From NCBI GenBank assembly GCA_029227815.1, contig CP118523.1:1116001-1180000 (forward strand): DNA of 64,000 bases, read 5' to 3'. Below, one piece after another: positions 47,352 through 60,500 of the stretch; within the stretch, counting starts at the first letter, position 1; the number at the start of each line of letters is the position of its first letter. The notes beneath the pieces were generated by a model. The model was given only the letters and a program-made list of their open reading frames with translations, was not told the DNA's origin and searched no databases. The DNA is from Clostridiaceae bacterium M8S5 (GTDB taxonomy: Bacteria > Bacillota > Clostridia > Tissierellales > MCWD3). The translations under genes and the position numbers were made by a program.

Positions 47352-49700
47352 ATGTTTATAAGGAGGAAAAAAATTCTTATTTGTTTAAGTGTCATAGTTA
47401 TATTGATAGGCGCAGTTTTTATGCAAGGCAATTTTAAAAAAGTTGACGCAGATAATCTTACACCACTAAGAACATGGATGGAAGACAGTTGGAGTTTACT
47501 TGGAGATAAACGATATTGCGATATCATCATTCCAGGAACTCATGATTCGGGAACTTATAGTCTAAGCTATAAAAGATTTGATGCAGAACAAGTGTCTTCC
47601 AAATTTCCTGGTGAATTAGATGATGACTGGATTCCGAGCGATATACGACATAAGATCGCAGATATCATCAAAAAGAAATCAGTATGTCAAAATGTAGATA
47701 TATACACTCAATTAACACAAGGTATTAGATTTTTAGACATTCGATTCAAGCGATTTTCAGGAGATAAAAAATTACGAATATTTCATGGAGTCTTTGGAGA
47801 GGAAATAGAGCCAATACTCAATCAAGTAAAAAAATACATGGATGAAACGACAAATGAGATAGTGTTTATCAATCTTAATCGCTACGGTGAGATGAATACA
47901 TTAACATCTGAAGATAAAAAAGAGATTGGAAAGATCACCAGACAAATATTGGGTCAATATATTGTTCCAGCTGATCAATTTAGATGGACTATGACTTTAG
48001 ATGATATCGTGAAAACGGGTAAAAGGTTAGTTATAAATACAGAATTTGAGGAGATAGCAACTGAGTTGAAGCCAAGTCTACCTACAAATTATTCAGTTCC
48101 TCAGGCCCAAAAAGGTTCATATAACTATAGCACAGTTATAGAAGCAATCAAAGAGCAATATGCAAACAAGTACCAGCATAAAACAGATAAAGGAACATTA
48201 GATCAGTGGTTTCAAATCAAACTTCAACTAGGATGGCAACCAGAGGAAGAACTTGATCCTATATTAGATAAATTAAAAAAATTAGATTTTATAGGAGCAG
48301 GAAAAGCAATTGACAAGTTGCTTAGTAGTAGTATAGAAAGTCAAACAAATCACAATCGTAGTCAAGCATTAAACTTGATTAAAACATTATCAGCTGGGGC
48401 TGATGACAATGAGCCTAATGTATGGATGAGAGATTTTTACACTCAAGAAGAGCTATATTTCATAATAATGAAAAATTTCGGTAAAACAGCATATGAACAT
48501 TTGAAATTACTAGATGGAGTGTTAAATGACATAAAAAATAATAGTCCATCAGAAGACAAAATTGCCCTTTATGAGATTTTACGTGTTTGTGTGGATTACG
48601 AAGGATATTATGATTACTTGCCTTCAAATTACCTAAATCCAGACGAGAACACACGATATATTTTACCAACAGATGATACTTATGTAGATGTGCGGAATAG
48701 TAAAGCAAATTTGGGAGGTAATCTTGAGATGTTAGTCAAAAAAACTAGTAGTGGGCATTATACAAGATATGCTATGTTGAAATTTAATATAAAAGATGTA
48801 GTTACACAAGGTAAAGAAATAGAAAAAGCCACATTAAAACTAACTACTCACCCAGATTCTACAGGTTCAGCATTTGATACACAAATATGGGGAGGCAATA
48901 ATGATGGCTGGCAGGAAAATACTATAAACTGGTCTAATGGAGCAGTATATTATAATGATAAACAGTTTATAAGTAATGTTACATTTCCACCAAAGCCATC
49001 AACGCAAGAAATTGATATCTCCATGTTTGTAAAACAAAAAGCATTAGAAGATAATATAGTAACTATTATTGTTACAGGAAGGTACAACTCTGATAAAGTA
49101 TTTATGTTGCTTCAAAAAAGGGCCATATACAATAAACCAATACTAACACTAAAACTAAAAGATACCACTAGCCCAAGTGTAAAATATATCTTGCCAACAG
49201 ATGATACTTATGTAGATGTTAGAAACAGTAATGCTGATTTGGGAAGTAGCCCTGAACTTTTAGTGAAAAAAACTAGTAGTGGTCATTACACAAGGGATGC
49301 ATTGTATAAATTTGATTTGACTGATGCGATACCTAGCGGAAAGCAAATTGTTAAGGCAAGTTTGAAACTGTCTACAGCACCAGATTCAACCCAAAGATCA
49401 TTCAATAGTAATATATGGGGCGGAATCAATACAGATTGGACTGAACATAGCATTACTTATTCCAATGGAGCTAAATATTTTAATAATGACAATAGGTTAT
49501 TAATTATATCGCACAATTTTCCGCCAAGACCTACAACGCAGTTTATTGATATAACGGGATATATACTTAAAAAATTAGATGAGGATGACAAAATAATATC
49601 AATAATAGTTTCTGGAAAAGATAATTTAGATAGAGTTTTTAGACTAACATCCAAAGAAGCCACATCTAATAAGCCTTATTTAGTATTAGAATTTAAATAA
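47352..49700 (+). CDS. Secreted PI-PLC-type phosphodiesterase with two DNRLRE/CBM-like domains
   Basis: The 782-residue protein has an N-terminal signal or anchor (KKILICLSVIVILIGAVFM, about 6-24). Residues 40-440 are a PI-PLC X-type barrel with the two catalytic His: His64 in IPGTHDSGTYSL and His145 in IFHGVFGE, with LTQGIRFLDIRF between. It would cleave phosphatidylinositol or a related glycolipid outside the cell. Residues about 440-610 and 615-782 are two similar domains opening ILPTDDTYVDVRNS, each with an IWGG..W..I..SNGA motif, of the DNRLRE/CBM96-like beta type, likely for surface or glycan binding. CAGGAGGATA precedes the ATG. It stands alone, just downstream of the tail locus. Confidence 0.85.
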   Translation: MFIRRKKILICLSVIVILIGAVFMQGNFKKVDADNLTPLRTWMEDSWSLLGDKRYCDIIIPGTHDSGTYSLSYKRFDAEQVSSKFPGELDDDWIPSDIRHKIADIIKKKSVCQNVDIYTQLTQGIRFLDIRFKRFSGDKKLRIFHGVFGEEIEPILNQVKKYMDETTNEIVFINLNRYGEMNTLTSEDKKEIGKITRQILGQYIVPADQFRWTMTLDDIVKTGKRLVINTEFEEIATELKPSLPTNYSVPQAQKGSYNYSTVIEAIKEQYANKYQHKTDKGTLDQWFQIKLQLGWQPEEELDPILDKLKKLDFIGAGKAIDKLLSSSIESQTNHNRSQALNLIKTLSAGADDNEPNVWMRDFYTQEELYFIIMKNFGKTAYEHLKLLDGVLNDIKNNSPSEDKIALYEILRVCVDYEGYYDYLPSNYLNPDENTRYILPTDDTYVDVRNSKANLGGNLEMLVKKTSSGHYTRYAMLKFNIKDVVTQGKEIEKATLKLTTHPDSTGSAFDTQIWGGNNDGWQENTINWSNGAVYYNDKQFISNVTFPPKPSTQEIDISMFVKQKALEDNIVTIIVTGRYNSDKVFMLLQKRAIYNKPILTLKLKDTTSPSVKYILPTDDTYVDVRNSNADLGSSPELLVKKTSSGHYTRDALYKFDLTDAIPSGKQIVKASLKLSTAPDSTQRSFNSNIWGGINTDWTEHSITYSNGAKYFNNDNRLLIISHNFPPRPTTQFIDITGYILKKLDEDDKIISIIVSGKDNLDRVFRLTSKEATSNKPYLVLEFK

Positions 49701-49747
49701 TATAATAAAAGTATTGCTATCAAAATTATATAGTTAATTAAAAAATG

Positions 49748-49776
49748 TCTTAAAGAATTTTCTTAAGATATTTTTT
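49748..49776 (+). terminator. Terminator of the PI-PLC gene
   Basis: TCTTAA (49748-49753) pairs with TTAAGA (49763-49768), followed by TATTTTTT. Confidence 0.6.
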
Positions 49777-49898
49777 GTAAGTAATGTCAATCTATAATAA
49801 GGTTAAAAGTGAAGATTAATTTAGACAATATTTTACTTGAGTTACTAGATGCTATAATGTTATACTAATCAAGTAATTCCAAATATAAGGAGAATATA

Positions 49899-50720
49899 AT
49901 GTCTAGAAAACTTTTTTGTCAGCTTTGTAATTTTACATATAGACTTTCTGTAAACAAAGAAATATTACTAAGAAAAAAGAACTGGTTATTTGACAAAAAC
50001 AAATATGCCAATGACTATAAAACTGATAAATTTCCAATTAAAATATATAAACATAAATCTTTAATTAGAAGGAAGCTTGGAAACGTTGATATGATACTAC
50101 AAAATAATAAAGCTCAAAATTTAGAGTTAGCTGCTCCGAAAGTAAACGGAATACTTATAAAACCTTACGAAGTTTTTTCTTTTTGGAAATTAGTTGGAAA
50201 TTGCACAAGACGAAAAGGATATAAAGAAGGTTTAATTATAAAAACAGGAGATGTTAGTAAAGGTATAGGTGGAGGAATGTGTCAGTTCACTAATCTGATA
50301 CATTGGATGGTATTGCATAGTCCGTTGACAATAATTGAGCATCATCACCACAATAACATAGATATGTTCCCTGATTATGGTAGGCAAGTTCCATTTGGAA
50401 CAGGTACATCTATAATGTATAACTACCTAGATTATCAATTTAAAAATAACACAAAGCAAACATTTCAGTTAATCATATATACTACAGATGAATATTTGTG
50501 TGGAGAACTCAGAAGTGATAGTGACATTATTTATTCCTACCATATCATTGAGAAAAACAACCATTTTACAAAAGAAGGAGATGGTTACTATAGGAATAAT
50601 GAAATATATAGAAAAACAGTGGATAAAACTACTGGAAATACATTAGATAATAAGCTAATAATGACTAATCATGCTAAGGTAATGTATGATGAGAAATATA
50701 TAACAGAATGTTATAAGTAA
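49899..50720 (+). CDS. VanW family protein
   Basis: The 273-residue protein shows the VanW core: LAAPKVNGILIKPYEVFSFW, then GGGMCQFTNLIHWMVLHSPL and IIEHHHHN near residue 145, and PFGTGTSIMYNYLDY. VanW was named from a vancomycin-resistance cluster but its biochemical role is not settled. No signal peptide is seen, unlike the exported VanW/YoaR types. AAGGAGAATA precedes the ATG. It ends at a bidirectional terminator shared with the convergent gene. Confidence 0.88.
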   Translation: MSRKLFCQLCNFTYRLSVNKEILLRKKNWLFDKNKYANDYKTDKFPIKIYKHKSLIRRKLGNVDMILQNNKAQNLELAAPKVNGILIKPYEVFSFWKLVGNCTRRKGYKEGLIIKTGDVSKGIGGGMCQFTNLIHWMVLHSPLTIIEHHHHNNIDMFPDYGRQVPFGTGTSIMYNYLDYQFKNNTKQTFQLIIYTTDEYLCGELRSDSDIIYSYHIIEKNNHFTKEGDGYYRNNEIYRKTVDKTTGNTLDNKLIMTNHAKVMYDEKYITECYK

Positions 50721-50733
50721 AGTAGAAAAAGCT

Positions 50734-50756
50734 GGGTTGTTTTAATTAAACAACCC
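50734..50756. terminator. Bidirectional terminator between convergent genes
   Basis: GGGTTGTTT (50734-50742) pairs perfectly with AAACAACCC (50748-50756), between genes that end at 50720 and 50775. Confidence 0.8.
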
Positions 50757-50774
50757 ACTATATTAGGCTTAATA

Positions 50775-51338
50775 TTAATTGTTTTTTAGTTCTATAACCT
50801 CAATATATTTTATCACATCATCTGCTACTGGATAGAATTCTATAAGACTGATTTTTTCTATAGTGGCGGTAAAAGGAGTAAACAACACAGTTAAAAGTTC
50901 CAAACTTTTTAATAATTTCTGTCTATTAATATTATAAGTTAATGTACAATGTGGAATCCAGTTCTTTGGCTTATAGTATTCATTAAACCACCTATCATAT
51001 CCGTTTTCTAATAACACTTCATAGAAATTTTCATGCAAATTGAGTAACTGCTTTGTTACTTTTGGAGCAATAAAAGATATACCAAAATTAGTAGGAAATA
51101 TACCGATATTAGTAAGCATTAGTTCAAATCTTTGCGTAGTTTTAAAAAAATCTACTATAACTTTTCTTAAATATTCGATATTTTGGGTATTATCATCAAA
51201 TACAGCTAAGCAAATATGAGGCTCTCCACCATTGTTAATCAAATAAGAGCTTAAATGATTTGTATGTAGTTGTTCCCATAAATGCTTAATTTTTAATTTG
51301 CTTTTTTCATCAAAACATAATTCAACAGCATAGCCCAT
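50775..51338 (-). CDS. 2H phosphoesterase (2'-5' RNA ligase family)
   Basis: The 187-residue protein carries the two H-x-(S/T/C)-h motifs of the 2H superfamily: His41 in HICLAV and His130 in HCTLTY. Such enzymes act on cyclic or 2'-5' phosphodiester bonds, for instance in tRNA or nucleotide processing. No partner gene is near. GGAGGTATATAT precedes the ATG. Confidence 0.85.
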   Translation of the reverse strand: MGYAVELCFDEKSKLKIKHLWEQLHTNHLSSYLINNGGEPHICLAVFDDNTQNIEYLRKVIVDFFKTTQRFELMLTNIGIFPTNFGISFIAPKVTKQLLNLHENFYEVLLENGYDRWFNEYYKPKNWIPHCTLTYNINRQKLLKSLELLTVLFTPFTATIEKISLIEFYPVADDVIKYIEVIELKNN

Positions 51339-51472
51339 ATATATACCTCCAATTTAAGTTTAATATATTATAACATTGTAATAATATTTAGTAAACATAC
51401 ACCATACAATATAAATTAAACGACAAATTTTATGAACAATACCATATAAATTACAAAAATATAACACAATAG

Positions 51473-51501
51473 TTACATTATTTTATTATTTATGGTATAA
51501 T
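51473..51501 (+). promoter_or_regulatory. Promoter of the NRPS operon
   Basis: TTACAT (51473-51478), 17 bases, TATAAT (51496-51501), 75 bases before the GTG start. No operator or leader structure is evident. Confidence 0.55.
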
Positions 51502-51575
51502 TTTTATAAAATATTTAATAATAACAAAATTGCAAATACATTATAAATATGCTTGAAAAAAGGAGGTAAAATCTA

Positions 51576-54500
51576 GTGACATTCATTAATAAAGAGAATA
51601 TAGAAGACATACTAAAACTAACACCACTGCAAGAAGGACTGTTATTTCATAATAATATACAAGACGAAAATTCAGATGAATATTTTGTACAGTTATGCCT
51701 AACGATAAAAGGCAGCATAGATACTGAAAATTTTGAGGATGCGTGGAATAAAGTAATAAAGCAAAATGAAATGTTGAGAACAGTATATAAATGGGAGAAG
51801 CTACACAGACCTGTACAAATCGTATTAAAGGAAAATCCCGTTAATATTATAAAATATGATATCACAGACGAAATTGACAAGAGTGGAAAATTAGAAGAAA
51901 TAAAGAAAATAGATAAGCTAAAAGGATTTGATATTACAAATGTGCCTTTTAGAATAACCTTAGTAAAAGAAGACGAGAACAAATATAATATAATTATAAG
52001 TAATCATCACATTATATATGATGGATGGAGTACAGGTATAATACTAAATGAATTTTTATATTTTTACAATAATCATGATGATATTTTAGCTCCAAAAAGG
52101 AAAAGTAAATTTAAGCAGTACTTAAAACATTTAAATGAAAGTGACACAACAGATCACAAACAATTTTGGCAACATTACCTAGACAATTTTAATAATCCTA
52201 CATACATATCTAACATTACTAATAGCATCACAGAGTATAAGCCTAATAATTTCAATTATAAAATTCCTGAGAAGTTTAGTGAAGAAATAAAACTATTTAT
52301 AAATGAAAATAAAATAACATTGTCTTCATTGCTATATACAGCTTGGGGTGTCTTACTTAGCAGATATAGTAATAGTGATGATGTTGTTTTTGGAGGTACA
52401 GTATCAGGCAGAAACGTGCCAATAGATGATATAGACAATACAGTGGGGTTATTTATAAATACTCTGCCAATAAGAGTAAAAACAGATACCTTGTCTATAA
52501 GAGAATTACTTAAAAGTGTAAACAATCATATGCAAGAAAGAGAAAAATATGAAATAACTTCACTTGTTGATATAAAGAAGTATAGCGGGGTAGATACAAG
52601 CCTATTTGATTCAGTGGTTGTCATAGAAAACTATCCTCTAGACAATATACTAAAAAATGATGCTAGCGAGTTACAGATAGAAAACTACACAATATTTGAA
52701 AGAACAAACTATAATCTAACAGTAGGAATAGAAACGTTTGAAGGGATAACAATAAATTTGCTGTACAATAAAATGGTATTTGCTAAAGAATTTATAAATA
52801 ATCTGTTACTAAATTACATACAAACTATTAAAAATATCATGAATCACGCAGATAAGAAATCTTGTGACATAGACATTGTTAATGAAAAAGAAGCAAATAA
52901 TCTATTAACTATGTACAATAAATGTTCTTATCATCAGTACGAAGAAAATATAACATTACATGAACTGTTTGAAAAACAAGTATCGTGTAGTGAAGAACGA
53001 GTTGCGTTAAAAATCGATAGGAAGACAATTACATATAAAAATCTCAACATTAAAGCAAACCAACTAGCAAGACAGCTTAGAAAAAATGGAGTAAAACAAA
53101 ATATAGTGGTTGCGTTACTCATAGAGAGATCAATAGATATGATTATAGCAATCTTGGCTGTATTGAAAGCGGGCGGTGCTTATTTACCAATAGATACACA
53201 AAATCCATCAGATAGAGTGGACTATATCATAGAAGATTCTAGTGCAAGCTTATTACTAAAAACGTCTAACATAGATTATACACATGATAAAATTAACACT
53301 GTATTAGTTGATGCTGAGCAATACTATAAAAACATACCAGAAGAAAATCTAACTAAAATAAATTCAAAAGACGATTTGGCATACATAATATATACGTCTG
53401 GTTCTACAGGAATGCCAAAAGGTGTAATGATACAGCATAAAAGTATTACGAGTTCTATAACGTGGAGAATAGATGAATATGAACATAGCAAAGAAGATAC
53501 GGTACTGCAAATCTTTTCTTATGTTTTCGATGGATTTTTGACTAGCTTTTTTACGCCACTTTTAAGTGGAGTAAAGATAGTTCTTTTAAATGAGAGTGAT
53601 GCGAAAAATCCAGTGGCTATAAAAAAATCTATAAGAAAAAATAGTATAACGCATTTTATAGCAGTACCCACATTATATACAGCTATATTAGAGCAAAGCA
53701 ATAAAGAGGATTTAAAATCATTAAAATCAGTTACTTTAGCAGGGGAAGCTATAAAAAAACAGTTAGTAAAAAAGAGCAAAACAATAAATAAAAATATAGA
53801 GTTAATAAATGAATACGGGCCTACAGAAGCAAGTGTAGTTGCTACTATAGCCAGAGAAATAGATACCCACAATATAACAATAGGAAAACCAATAGCAAAT
53901 AAAAAAATTTACATACTAAATCAAAATTCAAAACTCCAACCAACAAACGTATATGGCGAGATATGTATTGGTGGAGCTGGCCTTGCAAAAGGTTATGTGA
54001 GTAGACCACAGCTTACAAGTGACAAATTCATAAAAAATCCATATATACAAAGCGAAACAATATATAAAACAGGTGATATAGGTAAAATCATGATAGATGG
54101 GAATATAATGATTGGTGGAAGAATAGATCATCAAGTTAAAATCAGAGGCTATAGAATAGAATTAGAGGCTATAGAAAGTAGATTGCTAGAAATAGATCAC
54201 ATAAATAAAGCAGTTGTATTGGTGAAAGAAAAAGATAAGGATAAATTTCTATGTGCGTATTTATCAACATATAAAAATTTGAAAAAGCAAGATATAAGAT
54301 ATCACTTAAAAGATAAATTGCCTAAATATATGATTCCCACAGGATATGTATTTGTAGATAAAATGCCTACTTTAAGTAGCGGAAAAATAAATACCAAGGT
54401 GTTATCTGATATGAATGTTGAGATACAAACCATAAATGATTACAAACCTCCAATAAATGAAATACAAATGAAATTAACTAATATATATAACGAAATATTA

Positions 54501-57500
54501 GGAACTGACAATAAAATTGGAATAAATGATGATTTTTTTGAGATAGGTGGACATTCATTGAATGCTACATATCTAATATCAAAGATACACAAAGATTTTA
54601 ATACAAAATTACACATAAAAGAACTATATAAAAATGCAACAATAGAAAAGCTATCGAAGTTGGTACATAATAGTGAAGTAAAAGAATATAAAAAAATAGA
54701 AGAAGCAGAAAAAAATAATTTTTATCCATTATCATCATTACAAAAGAGGCTTTTTATATTAAATCAATTAAACAGTAATAGCACATTTTATAATATGAGT
54801 ACAGCACTAAATCTCAAAGGTGAATTAGATATCAAAAAATTTAAAAATGTATTTAAAAAGTTAATTTCAAGACATGAGAGTCTTAGAACTAGTTTCAAGG
54901 TAATTGATGATTCGGTAGTTCAGATAATACATGATGATATTAAGTTCGATTTAGACTATATAGAAAGTAGAAAAGATATAAATAATGTTGTAAAGAAAAG
55001 TATAAAACCATTTGATCTAAGTAAAGCGCCACTAATAAATGTAACACTAATCAAAGTCACGGATGAGGAGCATGTACTAACAATAAATATGCATCATATA
55101 ATATCAGATGGTGGATCAACAGAAATTCTAATATCAGAATTTTTAAGGCTATATAGTGGACAAGAACTAGAAGATATGACAATCCAATACAAAGACTACT
55201 CAGTATGGCAACAACGTATGTTGCTTGACGGTGAAATAACTAAGCAAGAAGAATATTGGCTAAAACAGCTAAAAAATTTTACTCTTTTAGATATAAAAAC
55301 TGACTATCAAAGATCCACAGTACAAAGCTACGAAGGTGATAGCTTAGAATTTAAAATAAAAGGAAGGTTGACAAAAGCTCTTAAAGAATACACAAAAGAA
55401 AATAAACTTACAATGTATATGGTACTATTAGGAGCATTCAACATTTTATTATCCAAATATTCAAGGCAAGATGACATAGTTGTAGGTACACCAATTTCAA
55501 TAAGACAAAGTGAAGACTTAAAAAATGTAATAGGTATGTTTGCAAATACATTGGTTATGAGAAATAAACCATCAAGAGGTAAAACCATAAAAGAATTCAT
55601 GGCAGAGGTAAAAGAGAACAGTTTAAATGCATATGCTAACAGAGACTATCAGTTTGATGACTTAGTCGAAAAACTTGGAATTATTAGAGAGGCTAGTAGA
55701 AATCCAATATTTGACGTTATGTTTTCAATGCCAAATGTTGATATAGAGACTGTAAATATTGATGGTATAAGTGTTACTCCATACACTTTAGATAATAAAA
55801 TATCGAAATTTGATATTTTATTGACAATAGTTGAAACAATAAGTGAATTAAAATGCAGTATAGAGTACAGATTGTATAGAAAAGAAACAATAGAGTTATT
55901 AGCCAATCATTATATTAACATACTTCAGTGTATAGTTTACAATCAATCAAAAACAATAGATGAAATAAATATGCTTTCAGAATCTGAAAAGCACAAAATT
56001 ATTGATGTGTTTAACAAAACAAATAATTATTATCCAAAAAGCATGACAATAAAAAAGATGTTTGAAGAACAGGTTGCAGATTCTCCAGATAGTATTGCAG
56101 TAGTATATAAAGAAGAAAAAATCACATATAGAGAGTTAAATGAAAAAGCAAATAGGCTTGCTAGATATTTAAGAGAGCTTACGGAAGAAAAAAATCAGCT
56201 TATAGGATTGATGGCAGAAAAGTCTTTAGAAAAGATTATAGCACTAATAGCTATTTCAAAAGCTGGATGTGCATTTGTAGGGATAGCGCCTGAGTTTCCA
56301 AAGGATAGAATAAAGTACATGCTAGAGAATAGTAATGTTGATATAGTACTAACACATTTCTATCTATTTAATAAGATAAGCTTTGATAACAAAAAAGTAC
56401 TATGTTTAGAGGATGAAACGATATATAGCAAAGCATCTCATAATCTAAAGAGTATAAGTGGTCAAAATGACTTGATGTATGTAATTTACACATCAGGATC
56501 AACAGGTAAACCTAAAGGAATAATGATTGAGCAAAGAACTATAATTAACCTGTTATTTTGGGAGAAAAATCGCACTAATATAGACTTTACAAAGAAAATA
56601 TTGCAGTTTGCAAATATAAGTTTTGATATCTGTTTTCAGGAGGTGTATTCTACACTATTAAATGGCGGAGAATTGCATGTGATAACCAATGATATAAAAA
56701 AAGATGCACATAGATTACTTAGATATATAAAACAAAATAAACTTAGCACTATATTTTTGCCTACATCTTATCTCAAGTATATTATGAGTGAAGAAGCTTT
56801 AGTAAAGAAGTTATCAGCAGAGCTTGATAATATCATAGTTGCAGGAGAACAACTAATAATAAATGAGAGATTCAAGAATTTCCTAATAGAAAATAAAATC
56901 ACATTGCACAATCACTATGGACCTTCAGAAGCACATGTAGTGACAGCCAAAGTTATTAATCCTATAGATAAAATAAAAACTAAGCCATCTATAGGAATGC
57001 CTGTTAGCAATACAAAAATCTATATCTTAGATGAAAATGATAACTTATCACCTATAGGTGTAAGGGGAGAGCTATGTATAGCAGGAGATGGCGTTGCAAG
57101 GGGATATTTAAATAATGAAGAGTTAACAAAACAAAAATTTATCATGAACCCTTTTGACAAAGAGACGGTGCTATATAGAACAGGGGATTTAGCAGCATGG
57201 TTACCAGATGGAAATATAGAATTTATCGGCCGAATAGATAAACAAGTAAAAATAAGAGGGTATAGAGTAGAACTATCAGAGATAGAAACTATAATAAAGA
57301 AAAATGATAGAGTCAAAGACGCAATAGTAATAGCAAAAGATCATCAGGATATGTTCAAATACCTGTGTGCATATATAGTAATAGAGCAAGATATATCAAT
57401 AAGCGAAATTAAAGAATATTTACTAACAAGTATTCCAGAATACATGGTGCCTTCATATTTTATAAGAATAGATGCTATTCCATTGAATGCTAATGGTAAA

Positions 57501-60500
57501 GTAGATGAGAAAAAATTACCTGAGCCTAAAGGAAATGTAGAGATAAATGAGTATGAAGCACCAAGAAATGAAACAGAAAATCAGTTAGTAGACATAATAA
57601 AAGAAATACTTAACATTGAGCAGAATATCGGCATAAATGACAAATTTTTTGATATAGGAGGGAATTCATTAACAGCAGTTTCTTATGTGTCAAAAATACA
57701 TCAAAAGCTTAATAAAACCATAGAACTAAATGATATATTTAAAAGACAAACAGTGAAAGAACTAGCAGTAGCAATCAGCAAAGTTGATGTGGGTTTATAT
57801 AGAGAGATAGATAAAGTAGAAGAAAGAGAGTATTATCCACTTTCATCTCCGCAAATGAGGATGTATATATTAAATCAATATAATGATAAAAGTATAAATT
57901 ATAACATGCCATCAGTATTAAAACTAAAAGGTAGATTAGATAAGGAAAAACTAGAAAATGTATTTAAAATATTAACAAAAAGGCACGAAAGCTTAAGAAC
58001 AAGTTTTAAAATTATAGATAAAGAACCTGTATTTATTATTAACGATAGAGTTAGTTTTACAATAGAGTATTTTGAGAATATAGAAGATATAGATAGCGTT
58101 ATAAATAAGTTTATAAGACCGTTTGATTTATCAAATGAGTCATTAATAAGAGTTGGATTAATCTGTATAGATGAAACTACTAATATACTAATATTGGATA
58201 TGCACCACATAATATCAGATGGTGTATCAGCTGGCATACTAGTAGATGAATTCATAAAACTTTACAATAACGAAGAATTGATACCATTAAAACTTCGGTA
58301 CAAAGACTATGCAGTATATCAAAGAAGATTAAAAAATAATGAATATATGTTAAGACAAGAAAAATATTGGCTAGAGAAATTTTCTGACGGAGTACCAACT
58401 TTAGACTTAATAACAGATTATAAACGCCCTAAGCTTCAAAGTCTAAAAGGAGATTATATATTATTTGATACGGGGATAAAGCTAGCTGAGGATATAACAA
58501 GATTAGCAAAAAGAGAGAATGTTACATTGTACATGATTTTATTAACAGCTTATAATACACTTTTATACAGATATACAAATAATGAAGATATAGTTGTAGG
58601 AATGCCAATAGCAGGAAGATCACATGCAGATTTAAAGTCAGTGGTAGGTATGTTTGTAAACACATTAGCTCTTAGAAACCAACCAAAAGGTAGTAAGAGT
58701 TTTATAGACTTCTTAACAGAGGTAAAAGAAAATATTATAGACGCTATAAAAAATCAAGATTTTCAATTTGAAGAGCTAGTGGATAAGTTGAGATTAGATA
58801 AAGATTTAAGTAGAGCTACGTTATTTGATACAGTACTGTCACTTCAGAATATGAGTATAGATCTAAGGGGTATAGAAGATTTAGAAATTATACAATACGA
58901 GTTTGAAAACAAGACATCCAAATTTGATATTAGCATAGATGTAGTGGAGAAAGAAGATAATATCAAATTTAGATTGCAATACTGCACAGATTTATTTAAG
59001 CAAGATACAATTATACGCTTGAGTAAGCATTTTATAAATATACTAAATGAGGTGTGTAGCAATCCAGAAATAAAGCTGAAAGATATAGATTTAATATCAG
59101 AAGACGAAAAGAAAAATATATTAGCACTACTAGATAATAAAAGAGTTAGCTACCCTAAAAAGATAACAATACATGAACTATTTGAAAAGCAAGCACAAAA
59201 ACATCCTCGGAAAATCGCAGTTGTATGTGGAATAGATACATTAACATACAATGAGCTTAACAAGAAATCAAATAGACTAGCTAGACTAATTAAGACTAGG
59301 ATATCTAAAAAAGATGCTATAGTTGGCATAATGCTTGAAAGATCTACAGATATGATAGTAGCAATATTAGCAGTTTTAAAATCAGGAGGCGGATATTTAC
59401 CTATAGACACAAGTTTTCCCAATAGTAGGATAGAATTTATGCTAGAAGACAGTAATGCAGAACTTTTAGTAACAGCTAAATCAGTAGACGTGAATAATCT
59501 AAAAAAATTAATAGAGACTTTATATATAAAGGAAGCAAATAATCAAGAAATAGATTGCAGTAATCTAAATGAACAAATAAGACAAAGTAACTTAGCATAT
59601 ATAATCTATACATCAGGAACGACAGGAAGACCAAAAGGCGTCATGATAGAGCATAAAAATGTAGTAAGATTATTATTTAACGACAGAAATTTATATGATT
59701 TTAATGATAAAGACGTATGGACTATGTTTCATTCATATTGCTTTGATTTCTCAGTATGGGAAATGTATGGAGCATTACTTTATGGAGGTAAACTCATAAT
59801 AGTACCAAAAGAAACTGCAGTTGATCCAAACTACTTTTTAGAGTTATTACAAACACATAAAGTGACAGTGCTAAACCAAACACCATCAGCGTTTTATAAC
59901 CTAATAGATACAGATGAAAAACAACCTACAAAAGATTTAGTTTTAAGGTATGTGATATTTGGAGGAGAAGTTTTAAATCCTAGCAAATTAGATACATTTA
60001 ATAAGAGATACAGTGAAGTACAACTTATAAATATGTATGGTATAACAGAAACTACAGTGCATGTGACATATAAAGAAATTACTAGAGAGGATATAGAAAA
60101 AGGAATAAGCAACATAGGTAAACCTATACCAACGTTAAGTTCATATGTCATGGATGAACATATGAATCTTCAGCCTATAGGAGCCAGTGGAGAACTATGC
60201 GTTGGAGGAGAAGGAGTAGCAAGAGGTTATATTAATAGAAAAGAGTTAAATGCTAGTAAATTTATAGATAATCCATATATGATTAATACCAAGATGTACA
60301 AATCAGGTGATTTAGTTAGATTACTCGATAGTGGAGATTTAGAGTATCTAGGAAGAATAGATAAACAAATCAAGATACGAGGCTACAGAATAGAACTTGC
60401 AGAGATTCAAAGCATTCTCTTAAAACATAAAGATATAAAGACAGCTATAATAATTACCAAGGAAATAAAATCAGAAACTAGTATATGTGCATATCTTCAA

